A stretch of 64,000 nt of DNA from positions 310,001 through 374,000 of the forward strand of contig NZ_JAJTJP010000003.1 in the NCBI RefSeq assembly GCF_021300775.1, in the 5' to 3' direction. Below the pieces are notes generated by a model, which was not told the origin of the DNA, did no database searches, and worked only from the letters and a program-made list of their open reading frames with translations. Positions 7,879 through 16,842 of the stretch are shown in pieces. Every line of letters starts with the position of its first letter. Positions within the stretch are counted from its first letter, which is position 1. The translations under genes were made by a program, and so were the position numbers. This DNA comes from Parvimonas micra (GTDB lineage Bacteria; Bacillota; Clostridia; Tissierellales; Peptoniphilaceae).

Positions 7879-8097
7879 AAAAACTCCTAAAATAAATATC
7901 TATAATTATTTTATCACAAAAATTGTAATAAAAAAAGTTTTGATTATAATCAAAACTTTATTTAAAAATTTCTTCTAATTCAGTATTTGTAATTTCTCGA
8001 TATTCTCCAAGTTCAAGTTTTTCATCCAAACTTAGATTTCCAATACTAACTCTTTTTAGCTCTACAACTTCATTTCCAACATATTCTAACATTCTTT
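7873..8097 (+). repeat. Direct repeat B (225 bp)
   Basis: Partner of 5889-6114. Its left edge is the start codon of the XRE gene, where repeat A has the start codon of clcA. Its right edge runs smoothly into intact rsuA. This is the arrangement expected after integration by one crossover in the clcA-rsuA spacer, or after a local duplication. Confidence 0.9.
7931..7958 (-). terminator. rsuA terminator
   Basis: A perfect 24-bp palindrome (7935-7958) with half-site AAGTTTTGATTA lies directly after the rsuA stop codon and is followed on the minus strand by a T run. Confidence 0.75.
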
Positions 8098-8665
8098 TTA
8101 CTTGATGGAATTTTCCTTCAGAAATTGTAAGGTAAATTTCTCTTTTTGAAATTTCTTCAACCTTTGCATTTTCAGTTGTAAAATCTTCTTTTTCAAAATA
8201 TATTCCGTTTTCAAGACTTTCTATTTGATTTGATGAAATATCATCTCTTAAAGTAACTAAATATTTTTTATTTACTTTTTTCTTAGGATTTGTAACATTG
8301 TATGAAAATTTACCATCATTTGTTAAAATCAAAAATCCAGTTGTATCTATATCAAGTCTACCAACAGGAAATAATTCCATGTTAGAGTATGGAAATTCTA
8401 ATAATTCTAAAACTGTAGGAAGTTTTGGATCAAATGTTGCACTGATATAGTCCTTAGGTTTATTCAACATGAGATAAGTAAATTCCTTATAGATTACTAT
8501 TTCATCGTCAAATAAAATTTCGTCTTTATCAATATCAACCTGTGTATTTGGACTTTTTTCAAACTTTCCATTTAGCTTAACTCTACAAGTTTTTAAAAAC
8601 TTTTTTATTTCACTTCTCGAGCCAATTCCCATATGGCAAAGAAATCTGTCAATTCTAATTTTCAT
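7958..8665 (-). CDS. rsuA: 16S rRNA pseudouridine synthase, RsuA family
   Basis: 235 residues. The N-terminal S4 RNA-binding domain (1-60) begins IRIDRFLCHMGIGSRSEIK. The catalytic motif GRLDIDTTGFLILTNDG holds the nucleophilic Asp105, and KFHQVKRML is the conserved C-terminal motif. Enzymes of this group convert one uridine of 16S rRNA to pseudouridine. The next upstream gene ends one base before its start region, suggesting co-transcription. Confidence 0.92.
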   Translation of the reverse strand: MKIRIDRFLCHMGIGSRSEIKKFLKTCRVKLNGKFEKSPNTQVDIDKDEILFDDEIVIYKEFTYLMLNKPKDYISATFDPKLPTVLELLEFPYSNMELFPVGRLDIDTTGFLILTNDGKFSYNVTNPKKKVNKKYLVTLRDDISSNQIESLENGIYFEKEDFTTENAKVEEISKREIYLTISEGKFHQVKRMLEYVGNEVVELKRVSIGNLSLDEKLELGEYREITNTELEEIFK

Positions 8666-8666
8666 T

Positions 8667-9257
8667 TTATCTAGTGATTAACTTATTGCTATCTGAAATA
8701 TTCTTATATTTTAAAGAATATCTTTCAAATATACCATTAACAAATGCTTCTCTAATTTCATGATATAAAGAAACTTCTAAATTGAATTCATTGAAATATT
8801 GTTTGTGTATATCATTATAAAGAATAAATTCTAATTCATTTTCTTCTTCTCTAGAAACACTTATTGAAACATCGCATGGAAGTCCGTCAAGTAATATATC
8901 CATTAATAATTCATAAGCATCTTTTAAAGATGAAACTTCTTGTTCTGGGAAAGATTTTCCATATTCAAAAGCAACTTTTTTTATTTCTTCAAGTGAAATA
9001 CCTCTATCTAAAAGTGTTTTTACAATATATGCAAATCTTATTTCAACATTTGAAACAGCTGTATGTAACCAGCCATGAATATTACTTTGGTCTATTACTT
9101 CTTCTAAATCTTTAGAATATAAGCCTGGAAATAGACCTTCAACTTCTTCCCTTTCTTCTTTATTTAGAAACTTTTCTTCTAATTTAAAAGTTAATTCTTG
9201 TGCGATTAAAATTTTATCATACATCCAAAAATGTATTGGTGCTAAAAATGCGCTCAT
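8667..9257 (-). CDS. Conserved protein of unknown function
   Basis: 196 residues, soluble, acidic and mostly helical, with no signal or membrane segment. It begins SAFLAPIHFWMYDKI, and I have a vague memory of similar openings (FL-PIHYWLYNKI) in clostridial hypothetical proteins. Other features are NIHGWLHTAVSNVEIR and a terminal YHEIREAFVNGIFER. Its ATG overlaps the stop of the upstream transporter by one base (TAATG) and it runs into rsuA, so it is translationally coupled inside an operon. I cannot assign a function. Confidence 0.6.
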   Translation of the reverse strand: MSAFLAPIHFWMYDKILIAQELTFKLEEKFLNKEEREEVEGLFPGLYSKDLEEVIDQSNIHGWLHTAVSNVEIRFAYIVKTLLDRGISLEEIKKVAFEYGKSFPEQEVSSLKDAYELLMDILLDGLPCDVSISVSREEENELEFILYNDIHKQYFNEFNLEVSLYHEIREAFVNGIFERYSLKYKNISDSNKLITR

Positions 9258-10138
9258 TATTTTTTTCTCCTTCTACCATCACTATTTATTGACAATAATA
9301 ATACTGCCAATATTATTAAACCACAACCTATAACTTTAAAAATTGTCATAGATTCGTTAAGAAACATTATACCCAAAATTACACTTGTAATTGGCTCAAA
9401 TGTACATAATATTGAAGCCGTTGTTGCTCCACAGTATTTAACTCCAAGTTGTAAAAATGCATTACCAAAAATTGAAGTTAAAAATGATATTAAAATTGTA
9501 AGTATCCAAGCCATTGGTGTTAGTGCAAAAGTAAGTTGTCCCATTGCTTTTCCTAATGCATAAAGACCAACTATGTTGAATAAACTTATATAGAGAGTAC
9601 ATTTGAATGGATCCATATGTTTAAATCCACTTTTATCTAAATATACTAGGAATAAACTGTAAGTTACACCTGATAATGCTGCTAAAAATATACCTAAAGC
9701 ACTTCCTCCTGTAACTTCATCAACTAACATTACAATACCTATCATTGAAAAAACAAGAGCAGCCATTTTTTTTAAAGTAACTTTTTCTTTAAAAAATAAG
9801 ATACAAATAAAATAAACTACACAAGGATAGATAAAATGAATAGTAGTTGCCATTCCAACAGAAATATAATTATATGATGCATAAAGTGCTGTTGTTGTAA
9901 TTCCAATTCCTAAAAAGGAAAGTGCTATAAAATGAAGAAATTCCCTTTTTGTTATCTTCATAGGAGTTTGGTTTTTTCTCATTCCCGCATATAAAAATGG
10001 CAATCCCAATAAAGCCCTTAAAAAAGTTAAGGTAATAGCATTATTCCCTCCGTCATAAGTAAGCTTTGCAAGTATTGGCGTAAAACCGAAAACAAAAGCA
10101 GAAATAATTGTATAAATAATACCTTTTATAAAATTCAT
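9257..10138 (-). CDS. EamA/DMT-superfamily transporter
   Basis: 293 residues with ten predicted membrane helices in two EamA repeats (about 5-140 and 150-285). The first repeat has SAFVFGFTPILAKL and the second ends CTFEPITSVILGIMFLNE, both typical of drug/metabolite exporters. The substrate is unknown. RBS AGGAGG precedes the ATG. Confidence 0.88.
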   Translation of the reverse strand: MNFIKGIIYTIISAFVFGFTPILAKLTYDGGNNAITLTFLRALLGLPFLYAGMRKNQTPMKITKREFLHFIALSFLGIGITTTALYASYNYISVGMATTIHFIYPCVVYFICILFFKEKVTLKKMAALVFSMIGIVMLVDEVTGGSALGIFLAALSGVTYSLFLVYLDKSGFKHMDPFKCTLYISLFNIVGLYALGKAMGQLTFALTPMAWILTILISFLTSIFGNAFLQLGVKYCGATTASILCTFEPITSVILGIMFLNESMTIFKVIGCGLIILAVLLLSINSDGRRRKK

Positions 10139-10161
10139 AATTTCCTCCTATTTTTATTATT

Positions 10162-10626
10162 TTAAAAGAATTCTTCCAATTCTATTTCATCATTTTTATT
10201 CCATCTAATCATCAATTCACTATGCTCATCATTTAGATATAAATCAAGAATTTTATCTATGCTATAGCTCTTTCCATCAGCATTTTTAAACTCTTCAATT
10301 CCCATCCAAAAGAGTTTTCCCTCAACATTATCTTCTATTAAACTTCCTGAAAAATCTTCTGTATAATATAAAAAACCTAGTTCTCTTGTATCATTACTCT
10401 CAGCGACCCATGTAACAGTTCCCTTTAATTTTAAATTTTTAACTTTTAATCCAGTTTCTTCAAAAACTTCTCTAACACATGAATCATATAGAACTTCTCC
10501 ATCTTCAACATGTCCACCAACAAAAGTAAGTCCTTCCCAACCATGTTTTTTTACTTTATCTAAAACTAAAATTTTATCTTTTTCTCTATCGTAAATCATA
10601 CACATATTTACTAAAACTGTTTCCAT
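10162..10626 (-). CDS. Nudix hydrolase
   Basis: 154 residues. The complete Nudix box G-x5-E-x7-REVFEETGL spans residues 38-60 and binds the catalytic Mg2+. The N-terminal VLVNMCMIYDREKDKILVLDK resembles 8-oxo-dGTP diphosphatases (YtkD/MutT group), which remove oxidised nucleotides. Substrate assignment is tentative. It precedes the DMT transporter by 23 bp. Confidence 0.88.
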   Translation of the reverse strand: METVLVNMCMIYDREKDKILVLDKVKKHGWEGLTFVGGHVEDGEVLYDSCVREVFEETGLKVKNLKLKGTVTWVAESNDTRELGFLYYTEDFSGSLIEDNVEGKLFWMGIEEFKNADGKSYSIDKILDLYLNDEHSELMIRWNKNDEIELEEFF

Positions 10627-10817
10627 AAATCCTCCGAATTTTTTGGCAAATAATTTTCCTTATATTATTATACCATTTAAGCCATTGAATTTTCAATACA
10701 AAACTTTATCGAATTATCTAAATTCTAGTAAAATGAGAAGACAAAAATTATACTTTGTCTTTGCTCTGAATTTATCGTAGATACATTAGGTACCCGGGAA
10801 CCTTGTTGTTTCACAAT

Positions 10818-10845
10818 AAAAAAATCCGATAATTTATCGGATTTT
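10818..10845 (-). terminator. Terminator of the yybS-to-dacF gene run
   Basis: Stem AAAATCCGATAA/TTATCGGATTTT (10821-10832 with 10834-10845) flanked by A and T runs. It lies 17 bp after the dacF stop codon. Confidence 0.85.
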
Positions 10846-10861
10846 TAATACATTATTTAAA

Positions 10862-12037
10862 TTATGGTAAAACTGTTTCAACTACTTCAAAAATTGTTTT
10901 GATAAGTCTTACAGTTCTACTTAATAGTCCAGCTTTTGAATAGTCTTCTTTAGCTACTAAGTCAACTGTAGCTATTACTTCATTAGAGTTTTTAATTAGA
11001 ATTTCTCCAACTTTATCACCTTTTTTCAAAGGTAATTTCACTTCTCCAACATTTACTTCAGTTGTATAGTTAATACCCTTCATTGAAACTCTTTCAATAT
11101 CTTCTTTAGGTACTAATTCTACATAACCATTACTTGCAGATTTCACATCTACTTTTTTAGTAAATTTTTCTATATCTATAAGTTTTCTAGTTTCTATATT
11201 TTGTTTCGCATAGTTAAGCATATCTTTCATATATTGTGCTCTATCTGCTTTAGTTTTAGCTCCCATTAGAACAGAAATAATTCTAAATTCACTTTCACCT
11301 TTTTTGATTTTCATTGTAGAAACTAAGCAGTATCCTGCTTCGTCAGTATGTCCGGTTTTTAAACCGTCAACTCCTTCAACTTCTCCAACTAGAGGAATTG
11401 TACTCTCTTTTTTAAAATTTCTTGAAGGTTGTTCTAAAACAGTTGTTTTTGCATATTCTAAAACTTCTGGATATTTTTCTATAATAGTTTTTGAAAGTGT
11501 AAAAATATTTCTTGTTGACATTTTATTATCTTGGCCATTTTTTGTAAGTCCTGAAGCGTTTATAAATGTTGCATTTTTAAGTCCAAGTTCACTTGCTTTA
11601 TCATTCATCATTGTTACAAATTTACTTTCAGTTTCTCCAACTAATTCAGCAAGTGCAACCGCAGCATCATTACCTGAAACAATCATAAGGCCGTCAAGTA
11701 AATCTTTAACGCTAATTTCTTCTCCTGCTTTTAAATCCAAACTGGATCCTTCTTCTGAACTAGCAGTTACTGATACTTTAACTTTATCTTCTAATTTAAA
11801 TTTACCTTCAGCAATCTTTTCTTTTACTAATAAGAAAGTCATTAATTTTGAAATACTTGCTATTGGTAGCGCTTCATCTATATTTTCAGCAATAAATAAA
11901 GCTCCTGAATTTGCATCTCCAATTAAAGATGCTGTTGTTTTTTTTTCAATTCCGAAAATTGCATAGGACTTTGCCGTTCCCACAAAACAAATCGAAAATA
12001 TTAAAGCTAAGCTAAGTAGCGTTTTTCTTAAATTCAT
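10862..12037 (-). CDS. dacF: D-alanyl-D-alanine carboxypeptidase (penicillin-binding protein, DacF type)
   Basis: 391 residues from ATG 12037, which has AGGTGG upstream; a GTG three codons earlier is less likely. Signal peptide 1-26 ends KSYA. Class A low-molecular-weight PBP motifs are S61-ISK64 (nucleophile in SxxK), SGN and KTG in GLKTGHTDEAGYC. A beta-rich C-terminal domain (about 270-350) and a terminal amphipathic helix would anchor it to the outer membrane face. It trims the terminal D-Ala of peptidoglycan pentapeptides. It is last in a ten-gene run. Confidence 0.93.
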   Translation of the reverse strand: MNLRKTLLSLALIFSICFVGTAKSYAIFGIEKKTTASLIGDANSGALFIAENIDEALPIASISKLMTFLLVKEKIAEGKFKLEDKVKVSVTASSEEGSSLDLKAGEEISVKDLLDGLMIVSGNDAAVALAELVGETESKFVTMMNDKASELGLKNATFINASGLTKNGQDNKMSTRNIFTLSKTIIEKYPEVLEYAKTTVLEQPSRNFKKESTIPLVGEVEGVDGLKTGHTDEAGYCLVSTMKIKKGESEFRIISVLMGAKTKADRAQYMKDMLNYAKQNIETRKLIDIEKFTKKVDVKSASNGYVELVPKEDIERVSMKGINYTTEVNVGEVKLPLKKGDKVGEILIKNSNEVIATVDLVAKEDYSKAGLLSRTVRLIKTIFEVVETVLP

Positions 12038-12046
12038 AATATCCAC

Positions 12047-13312
12047 CTACTTTCTTATTTCATCTAATCCCATATATTTTCTTAAAACATGTGGAATTTC
12101 AATACTTCCGTCTTCTCTTTGATAATTTTCTAAAACAGCTGCAAAAGTTCTTCCAACTGCTAAGCCTGATCCATTCAATGTATGAACAAATTTAACTTTT
12201 CCATCTTCATCTCTAAATCTTATATTAGCACGTCTAGCTTGGAAGTCTTCAAAATTTGAACAAGAAGAAATTTCAACATATCTTCCATAACTTGGCATCC
12301 AAACTTCTATATCATAAGTCTTTGCACTTGAAAAACCAATGTCGCCAGTACATAAACAAACAACTCTATAAGGAATTTCTAAAAGTTTTAAAATTTCTTC
12401 AGCATCATTTGTAAGTTTTTCTAATTCATCATAACTATTTTCAGGATTTACAAATTTAACCATTTCAACCTTGTCAAATTGGTGATTTCGTATCAAACCT
12501 CTTGTATCTCTACCAGCTGATCCAGCTTCTTGTCTAAAACAATAAGTAAAAGCTGTATAATATGTTGGAACTTTTTCAAATTCTAAAATTTCATTTGATA
12601 AAAGATTTGTAACAGGTACTTCAGCTGTTGGAGCTAAAAACATATCCTTTGAAGGAACATAGAACATATCTTCTTCAAATTTTGGCAATTGTCCTGTTCC
12701 ATACATTGAATTTCTATTAATTAGAACCGGAACGGAAACCTCATCATAGCCTTGTTCACTATGTAAATCAAGCATGAAGTTTATTAATGCTCTTTCAAGT
12801 TTTGCTCCCTTGCCTTTAAAAACTGAAAATCTTGAACCAGAGATTTTTACTGCTCTTTCAAAATCTAATATATCTAAATCAACACCTAAATCCCAATGTG
12901 CTTTAACTTCAAAATCGAATTTTTTAGGTTCTAAAAATTTTCTGATTTCTACATTGTCTTCATCACTTTTTCCAATAGGAATTTCTTTGTTTGGTGTGTT
13001 TGGAATACTTAAAAGTTCTTTTCTAATTTCTTCATCTAAGTCTTTTACTTTTACATCAAGTTCTTTAATTTCATCAGAAAGTAATTTCATTTCTTTAAAT
13101 AGTTCGGAAACATCTACTCCTTCTTTTTTTAATTTTGGAACTTGTTTTGAAACCTCGTTTTGTCTAGCTTTTTTATTTTCAACTTCAAAGATTATTTCTC
13201 TTCTTTTTTCATCAAGTTCAATAACTTTATCAAGATTATAATTTCCAAATCTTGAATTTAAACTTTCAATAACTTCTTCTTTATTTGCTCTAATTCTCTT
13301 AATATCTAACAT
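12047..13312 (-). CDS. serS: Seryl-tRNA synthetase
   Basis: 421 residues, full length. The N-terminal coiled-coil arm that holds tRNA-Ser spans about 28-100. The class II core has motif 2 ([21 protein letters not shown]) and motif 3 ([17 protein letters not shown]). It charges tRNA-Ser, and also tRNA-Sec where that exists. No T-box precedes it: only two bases separate it from the upstream AI-2E family gene, so it is expressed from a distant promoter. Confidence 0.97.
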   Translation of the reverse strand: MLDIKRIRANKEEVIESLNSRFGNYNLDKVIELDEKRREIIFEVENKKARQNEVSKQVPKLKKEGVDVSELFKEMKLLSDEIKELDVKVKDLDEEIRKELLSIPNTPNKEIPIGKSDEDNVEIRKFLEPKKFDFEVKAHWDLGVDLDILDFERAVKISGSRFSVFKGKGAKLERALINFMLDLHSEQGYDEVSVPVLINRNSMYGTGQLPKFEEDMFYVPSKDMFLAPTAEVPVTNLLSNEILEFEKVPTYYTAFTYCFRQEAGSAGRDTRGLIRNHQFDKVEMVKFVNPENSYDELEKLTNDAEEILKLLEIPYRVVCLCTGDIGFSSAKTYDIEVWMPSYGRYVEISSCSNFEDFQARRANIRFRDEDGKVKFVHTLNGSGLAVGRTFAAVLENYQREDGSIEIPHVLRKYMGLDEIRK

Positions 13313-13314
13313 AA

Positions 13315-14499
13315 TTAAACCTCTTTCTCTTCAAACTCTACAGCTGGGTTTTGTGTGGAATATCCCTTTTTTTCAAGTCTATCTTCTATACTTTCCTTAA
13401 GTGTTGTGTAAATTACAACAAATACTGGAACGGAAAGCAAAAATCCAATAACGCCAAATAAACTACCACCAAGTACAAGTGCGAATATAACCCAAAACGA
13501 GCTTATTCCTAAACTTTTACCAGAAACCCTTGGAGATATTACATTTGCATCCAACATTGCAACTATTAATACTACAACTATAAACCATAAAACAGTATTA
13601 ATTGTTGAAGTGAAAAGTAATACTACAACTATTGGAATAGCCCCAAGATAGCATCCAAACCACGGTATAAGATTTGTAAAACCAAGTATGAATGCAAATA
13701 GAAGAGCATAATCAATCTTCATAAACATTAAAATTATATAGAACATAACTCCAACTATTATAGCTCCTATTCCTTTTGCTAATATATATGATCTTAATGT
13801 AGAGTCAAATCTTTTTACAATTTTAAAAGTAACTTTATTTGCTTTGTCCGGAAATACTGCTATCATAAACTTCTTAGAAATTCTTGAAAAGTTTTCTTTA
13901 TCATATAGTAAATATCCAGATATAATTATAGCTAAAATAATATTTAAAAACAATGACACTACTCTAGTTGCAAAAGTTGCAACCCAAGGAATCATTTGTG
14001 TTAAAATAGTTGTTGAATATGTTGCAAATTCAGTTAATTTACCACTTATAAAAGTTCTTATCTCTGAACTTAATTCAACATTTTGTAACATATACTTAGC
14101 ATTTTCTACTCCCAAATCAATAAAAGCAGGAGTTCTCTCTACAAACATTTGAATATTTGAGTAAAACTGTGGAATTATATATCTTAAAAGTAAAATTATA
14201 AAAGCAAAAAACATAAAATATGTAATTAACATAGAAAAAGTTCTTATAGTTTTGTTTTTCATTTTTTTGAAAAATTCAAATTTTAAAAAGCAATTTTCGA
14301 AAAACTTTACAAAAAAGTTTAGAATATATGCAATAGATCCCCCTAAAATAAATGGCATCAATACATATTTTATATTAGTAGTATATGAAATTATTGATTT
14401 CATATTTGAAAATATAAAATAACAAAGTATTGAAATTGTAAATATTAAAACACCAGTTATTACATTTACTGTATTTTTTTGTTCCCAATTAAATTTCAT
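13315..14499 (-). CDS. AI-2E family transporter (PerM/YdbI type)
   Basis: 394 residues with eight or so membrane helices. The C-terminal core has [26 protein letters not shown] and [16 protein letters not shown], the conserved PerM motifs. Family members include autoinducer-2 exporters and Na+/H+ antiporters, so the substrate stays open. It lies between dnaI and serS in the packed operon. Confidence 0.88.
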   Translation of the reverse strand: MKFNWEQKNTVNVITGVLIFTISILCYFIFSNMKSIISYTTNIKYVLMPFILGGSIAYILNFFVKFFENCFLKFEFFKKMKNKTIRTFSMLITYFMFFAFIILLLRYIIPQFYSNIQMFVERTPAFIDLGVENAKYMLQNVELSSEIRTFISGKLTEFATYSTTILTQMIPWVATFATRVVSLFLNIILAIIISGYLLYDKENFSRISKKFMIAVFPDKANKVTFKIVKRFDSTLRSYILAKGIGAIIVGVMFYIILMFMKIDYALLFAFILGFTNLIPWFGCYLGAIPIVVVLLFTSTINTVLWFIVVVLIVAMLDANVISPRVSGKSLGISSFWVIFALVLGGSLFGVIGFLLSVPVFVVIYTTLKESIEDRLEKKGYSTQNPAVEFEEKEV

Positions 14500-14508
14500 A
14501 ACTACCTC

Positions 14509-15489
14509 CTATAATTTAATATTTTTGCTAATTTTTTCTCTTAAATCAAAAGGTGGAAAAACAAAGAACTTGAAATTTCCCCTTATTCTACTTGCTACTC
14601 TAGAATCATAGTATTCAGCTAAGTCGTATTCTGAAAGATTTGAACTTATAACTGTATTTAATCCTTTTTCAATTCTATAATCCAAAAGTGAGCTTAAAAA
14701 ACTGTTATTGTTTTTATTCGATATTTCATTTCCAAGATCATCAAGCACTAGAAAATCAACATTTCTTACAAAATCAATTCTGTCTTGTAATTCTTTTTTA
14801 TCCCTATAAAAACTATAACTATAATTTGCCATAAGTTCAAAAAACTCAGTTGCGGTTATAAAACAAGCTCTTTTTCCCCTATCCAACATGTAATTTACCA
14901 TTGCTGAAGAAAAATATGTCTTTCCTGCACCACTTTTTCCAAAAAAGAATAGCCCATAGTCTTTATTTTTGAACTCATCACAATAATCTTTTGAAAAATT
15001 TATAAGTTTTTCAACATATTCTCTGGAATTTACCAGTCTATTAGCATGTTCAAAATTACCTTCAAAAAGTGAAAAATCAAAATTGTCAAAACTTTGCTCT
15101 CTTTTCTTATTTGAAAAACCACTTTCTAAAACTCTATCTTCAACTAAGTCATGCATTATACAACTGCAAACAGTCCCATTAAAATATCCTGTATCTTTAC
15201 ATTTTTCGCAAACAAAATAATTACTTAGATAATTTTTTGAAAAGCCATTTTTTAAAAGTAATTCATCAATACTATTTTGCAGTTTTTTAAATTCTTTTAA
15301 ATCATCTGAACAGTCAATATTCAATAACTTAGATCTCATAATTTTGGTTGCTAATTTATCTCTATTCAATATTAAATTTTCAATATTTTCAATCGAAGAA
15401 TAAACTTCTTCTCTTCTTCTTTCTTTTATTTTCTCTCTAATTAAAGGTCTTTTTCCAAGACTTTTTAAAACTAATTCATCTAAATTCAT
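14509..15489 (-). CDS. dnaI: Primosomal helicase loader DnaI
   Basis: 326 residues. The N-terminal zinc-binding region has the Cys cluster CEKCKDTGYFNGTVCSC (about 113-129). The AAA+ domain has Walker A GKSGAGKTY (about 189-197), Walker B FLVLDDLGNE and sensor region VISSNLSEYDLAEYYDSRVASRI with the arginine finger. It loads the DnaC helicase at origins. Gene order dnaC / dnaD-like / dnaI supports the call. Confidence 0.92.
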   Translation of the reverse strand: MNLDELVLKSLGKRPLIREKIKERRREEVYSSIENIENLILNRDKLATKIMRSKLLNIDCSDDLKEFKKLQNSIDELLLKNGFSKNYLSNYFVCEKCKDTGYFNGTVCSCIMHDLVEDRVLESGFSNKKREQSFDNFDFSLFEGNFEHANRLVNSREYVEKLINFSKDYCDEFKNKDYGLFFFGKSGAGKTYFSSAMVNYMLDRGKRACFITATEFFELMANYSYSFYRDKKELQDRIDFVRNVDFLVLDDLGNEISNKNNNSFLSSLLDYRIEKGLNTVISSNLSEYDLAEYYDSRVASRIRGNFKFFVFPPFDLREKISKNIKL

Positions 15490-15491
15490 AA

Positions 15492-16247
15492 TTAATACCT
15501 ATCAAGTAATTCTGATGTTGCCGAATTGTTATTTTTGAGTTTTTCTATTTTTTCATCATCTGTTAAGATATGTTCTTTTTCAATATATTTTTTTGTATTT
15601 TTGCTATATCTTTTTATTTTGTTCTTATCTTTGTTTTCAAAATAATTTTGTAAATCTTCAACCGTTGAAATATTATTATCTCTCTTCCAAGCTCTTAAAA
15701 TTCCTATAATATATTTTGCAGACATACTTTTACCAGTACTATTTGCATATTCATAGGCCTTATAAACTAAGTCCATACCATGGCCAGTTTCCTCTATATG
15801 TGCCATAATTTCTGATATTTCATGAGGCTTTAAAGTTAAACCTGTTATCTGTTCAATTTTATTATAATATTCCTTATTATCTATCAACGGCTTTTCTTTT
15901 TCTTTTTCTTCTACATTATTATCATAGATTCCACCTGCATAAAGAGCAAAATTATTAACAAATTCAATTCTTTCAACTTTTCCATTTCCATCTAAAGAAA
16001 AATCTAGAAGTTCATTGTTTTTCCAGTATTTAAGCGCATTCATAACTTGAACTTCGGAAAATCTAAGTTCCTTCGCTATACATTCCATTGTCAATTCACT
16101 CTTATATGAGCCAAAAAGTCTTTTATATAAAAATAAATAAACTTTTAGAGAAATCTCATCTACGATTGGCAAGTAGTTATCTAAAAACATATTCTCAATA
16201 GGAGTTACTCCAGGCTGAATTATTGACTTTTTAAAACTTATTTCCAC
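15492..16247 (-). CDS. DnaD/DnaB-type primosome protein
   Basis: 251 residues. The N-terminal winged helix (about 20-95) is followed by a DnaB_2/DnaD C-terminal domain (about 125-200) with YNKIEQITGLTLKPHEI and the signature SAKYIIGILRAWKRDNI. The tail is Lys-rich. Such proteins remodel origin DNA and recruit DnaI with the helicase. It is two bases from dnaI and overlaps the upstream GNAT gene by 17 bp. Confidence 0.85.
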   Translation of the reverse strand: MEISFKKSIIQPGVTPIENMFLDNYLPIVDEISLKVYLFLYKRLFGSYKSELTMECIAKELRFSEVQVMNALKYWKNNELLDFSLDGNGKVERIEFVNNFALYAGGIYDNNVEEKEKEKPLIDNKEYYNKIEQITGLTLKPHEISEIMAHIEETGHGMDLVYKAYEYANSTGKSMSAKYIIGILRAWKRDNNISTVEDLQNYFENKDKNKIKRYSKNTKKYIEKEHILTDDEKIEKLKNNNSATSELLDRY

Positions 16248-16842
16248 TCCTATCCCACCTTTCTAAAAATCTTAATCTATCTAATTTCATTGTGAAAATT
16301 TTGGAATAAATTATATTATTTTTTTCTTCAAAATATTCCTTAGTTTCTTCATATCTTTTTAATTTTTGCATTTTTTGAACTTCAAAATCTCCAAGAAACT
16401 CGCTTATTTTTTCAAATCCAATTTTTTCATATAATTTTATTGCTCTTTGATTAAAAGCATTTACATTTAGCCAAATAGAACATTTATCAAAATTTTCAAA
16501 ATAGTATTCTAAAAATAGTCTAAGTGATTTAAAACCATATCCTTTAGAACAGTATTTTTCATCTAAAGACAAAGACAATTCATAATTGCTATTTAAAAAA
16601 CTAATCCTACTAATTCCAATATATCCAATCATAATTTCATTTAAGAATATTACAAAATAATTATTCTTTTTTGACTTAATTTTCTTTTCCCATTTCTTTA
16701 TTTCAGACTCTTTCAAAAAACAAAGATTATAATCTGTGAGCAAAATATCATCATATGGAGAGAAATTCTTAAAGTTATTTAAATCATTTTTTTCAAATTT
16801 TTTAATTTTAATATCATCATCTTCAATTAAAAAATTATCCAT
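16231..16842 (-). CDS. GNAT-family N-acetyltransferase
   Basis: 203 residues. The GNAT fold is visible in LSLDEKYCSKGYGFKSLRLFLEYYFEN (acetyl-CoA loop) and NAFNQRAIKLYEKIGFEKISE. The last 30 residues extend past the fold. The substrate is unknown. It overlaps dnaC by 8 bp and the primosome gene by 17 bp, so it is embedded in the replication operon, an unusual place for it. Confidence 0.82.
   Translation of the reverse strand: MDNFLIEDDDIKIKKFEKNDLNNFKNFSPYDDILLTDYNLCFLKESEIKKWEKKIKSKKNNYFVIFLNEIMIGYIGISRISFLNSNYELSLSLDEKYCSKGYGFKSLRLFLEYYFENFDKCSIWLNVNAFNQRAIKLYEKIGFEKISEFLGDFEVQKMQKLKRYEETKEYFEEKNNIIYSKIFTMKLDRLRFLERWDRSGNKF

Noticed and set aside
10790-10803. GGTACCCGGG resembling a cloning-vector polylinker next to a KpnI/SmaI-like palindrome
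   Set aside because: Only 10 bases match, the flanks do not, and there is no other vector sequence. Taken as chance.
11304-11966. 220-codon plus-strand ORF opposite dacF
   Set aside because: It is a shadow of the carboxypeptidase gene, with Ser/Pro-rich low-information sequence.
12047-13320. Possible T-box leader before serS
   Set aside because: Only two bases separate serS from the upstream stop codon, and no T-box or specifier motif is present.
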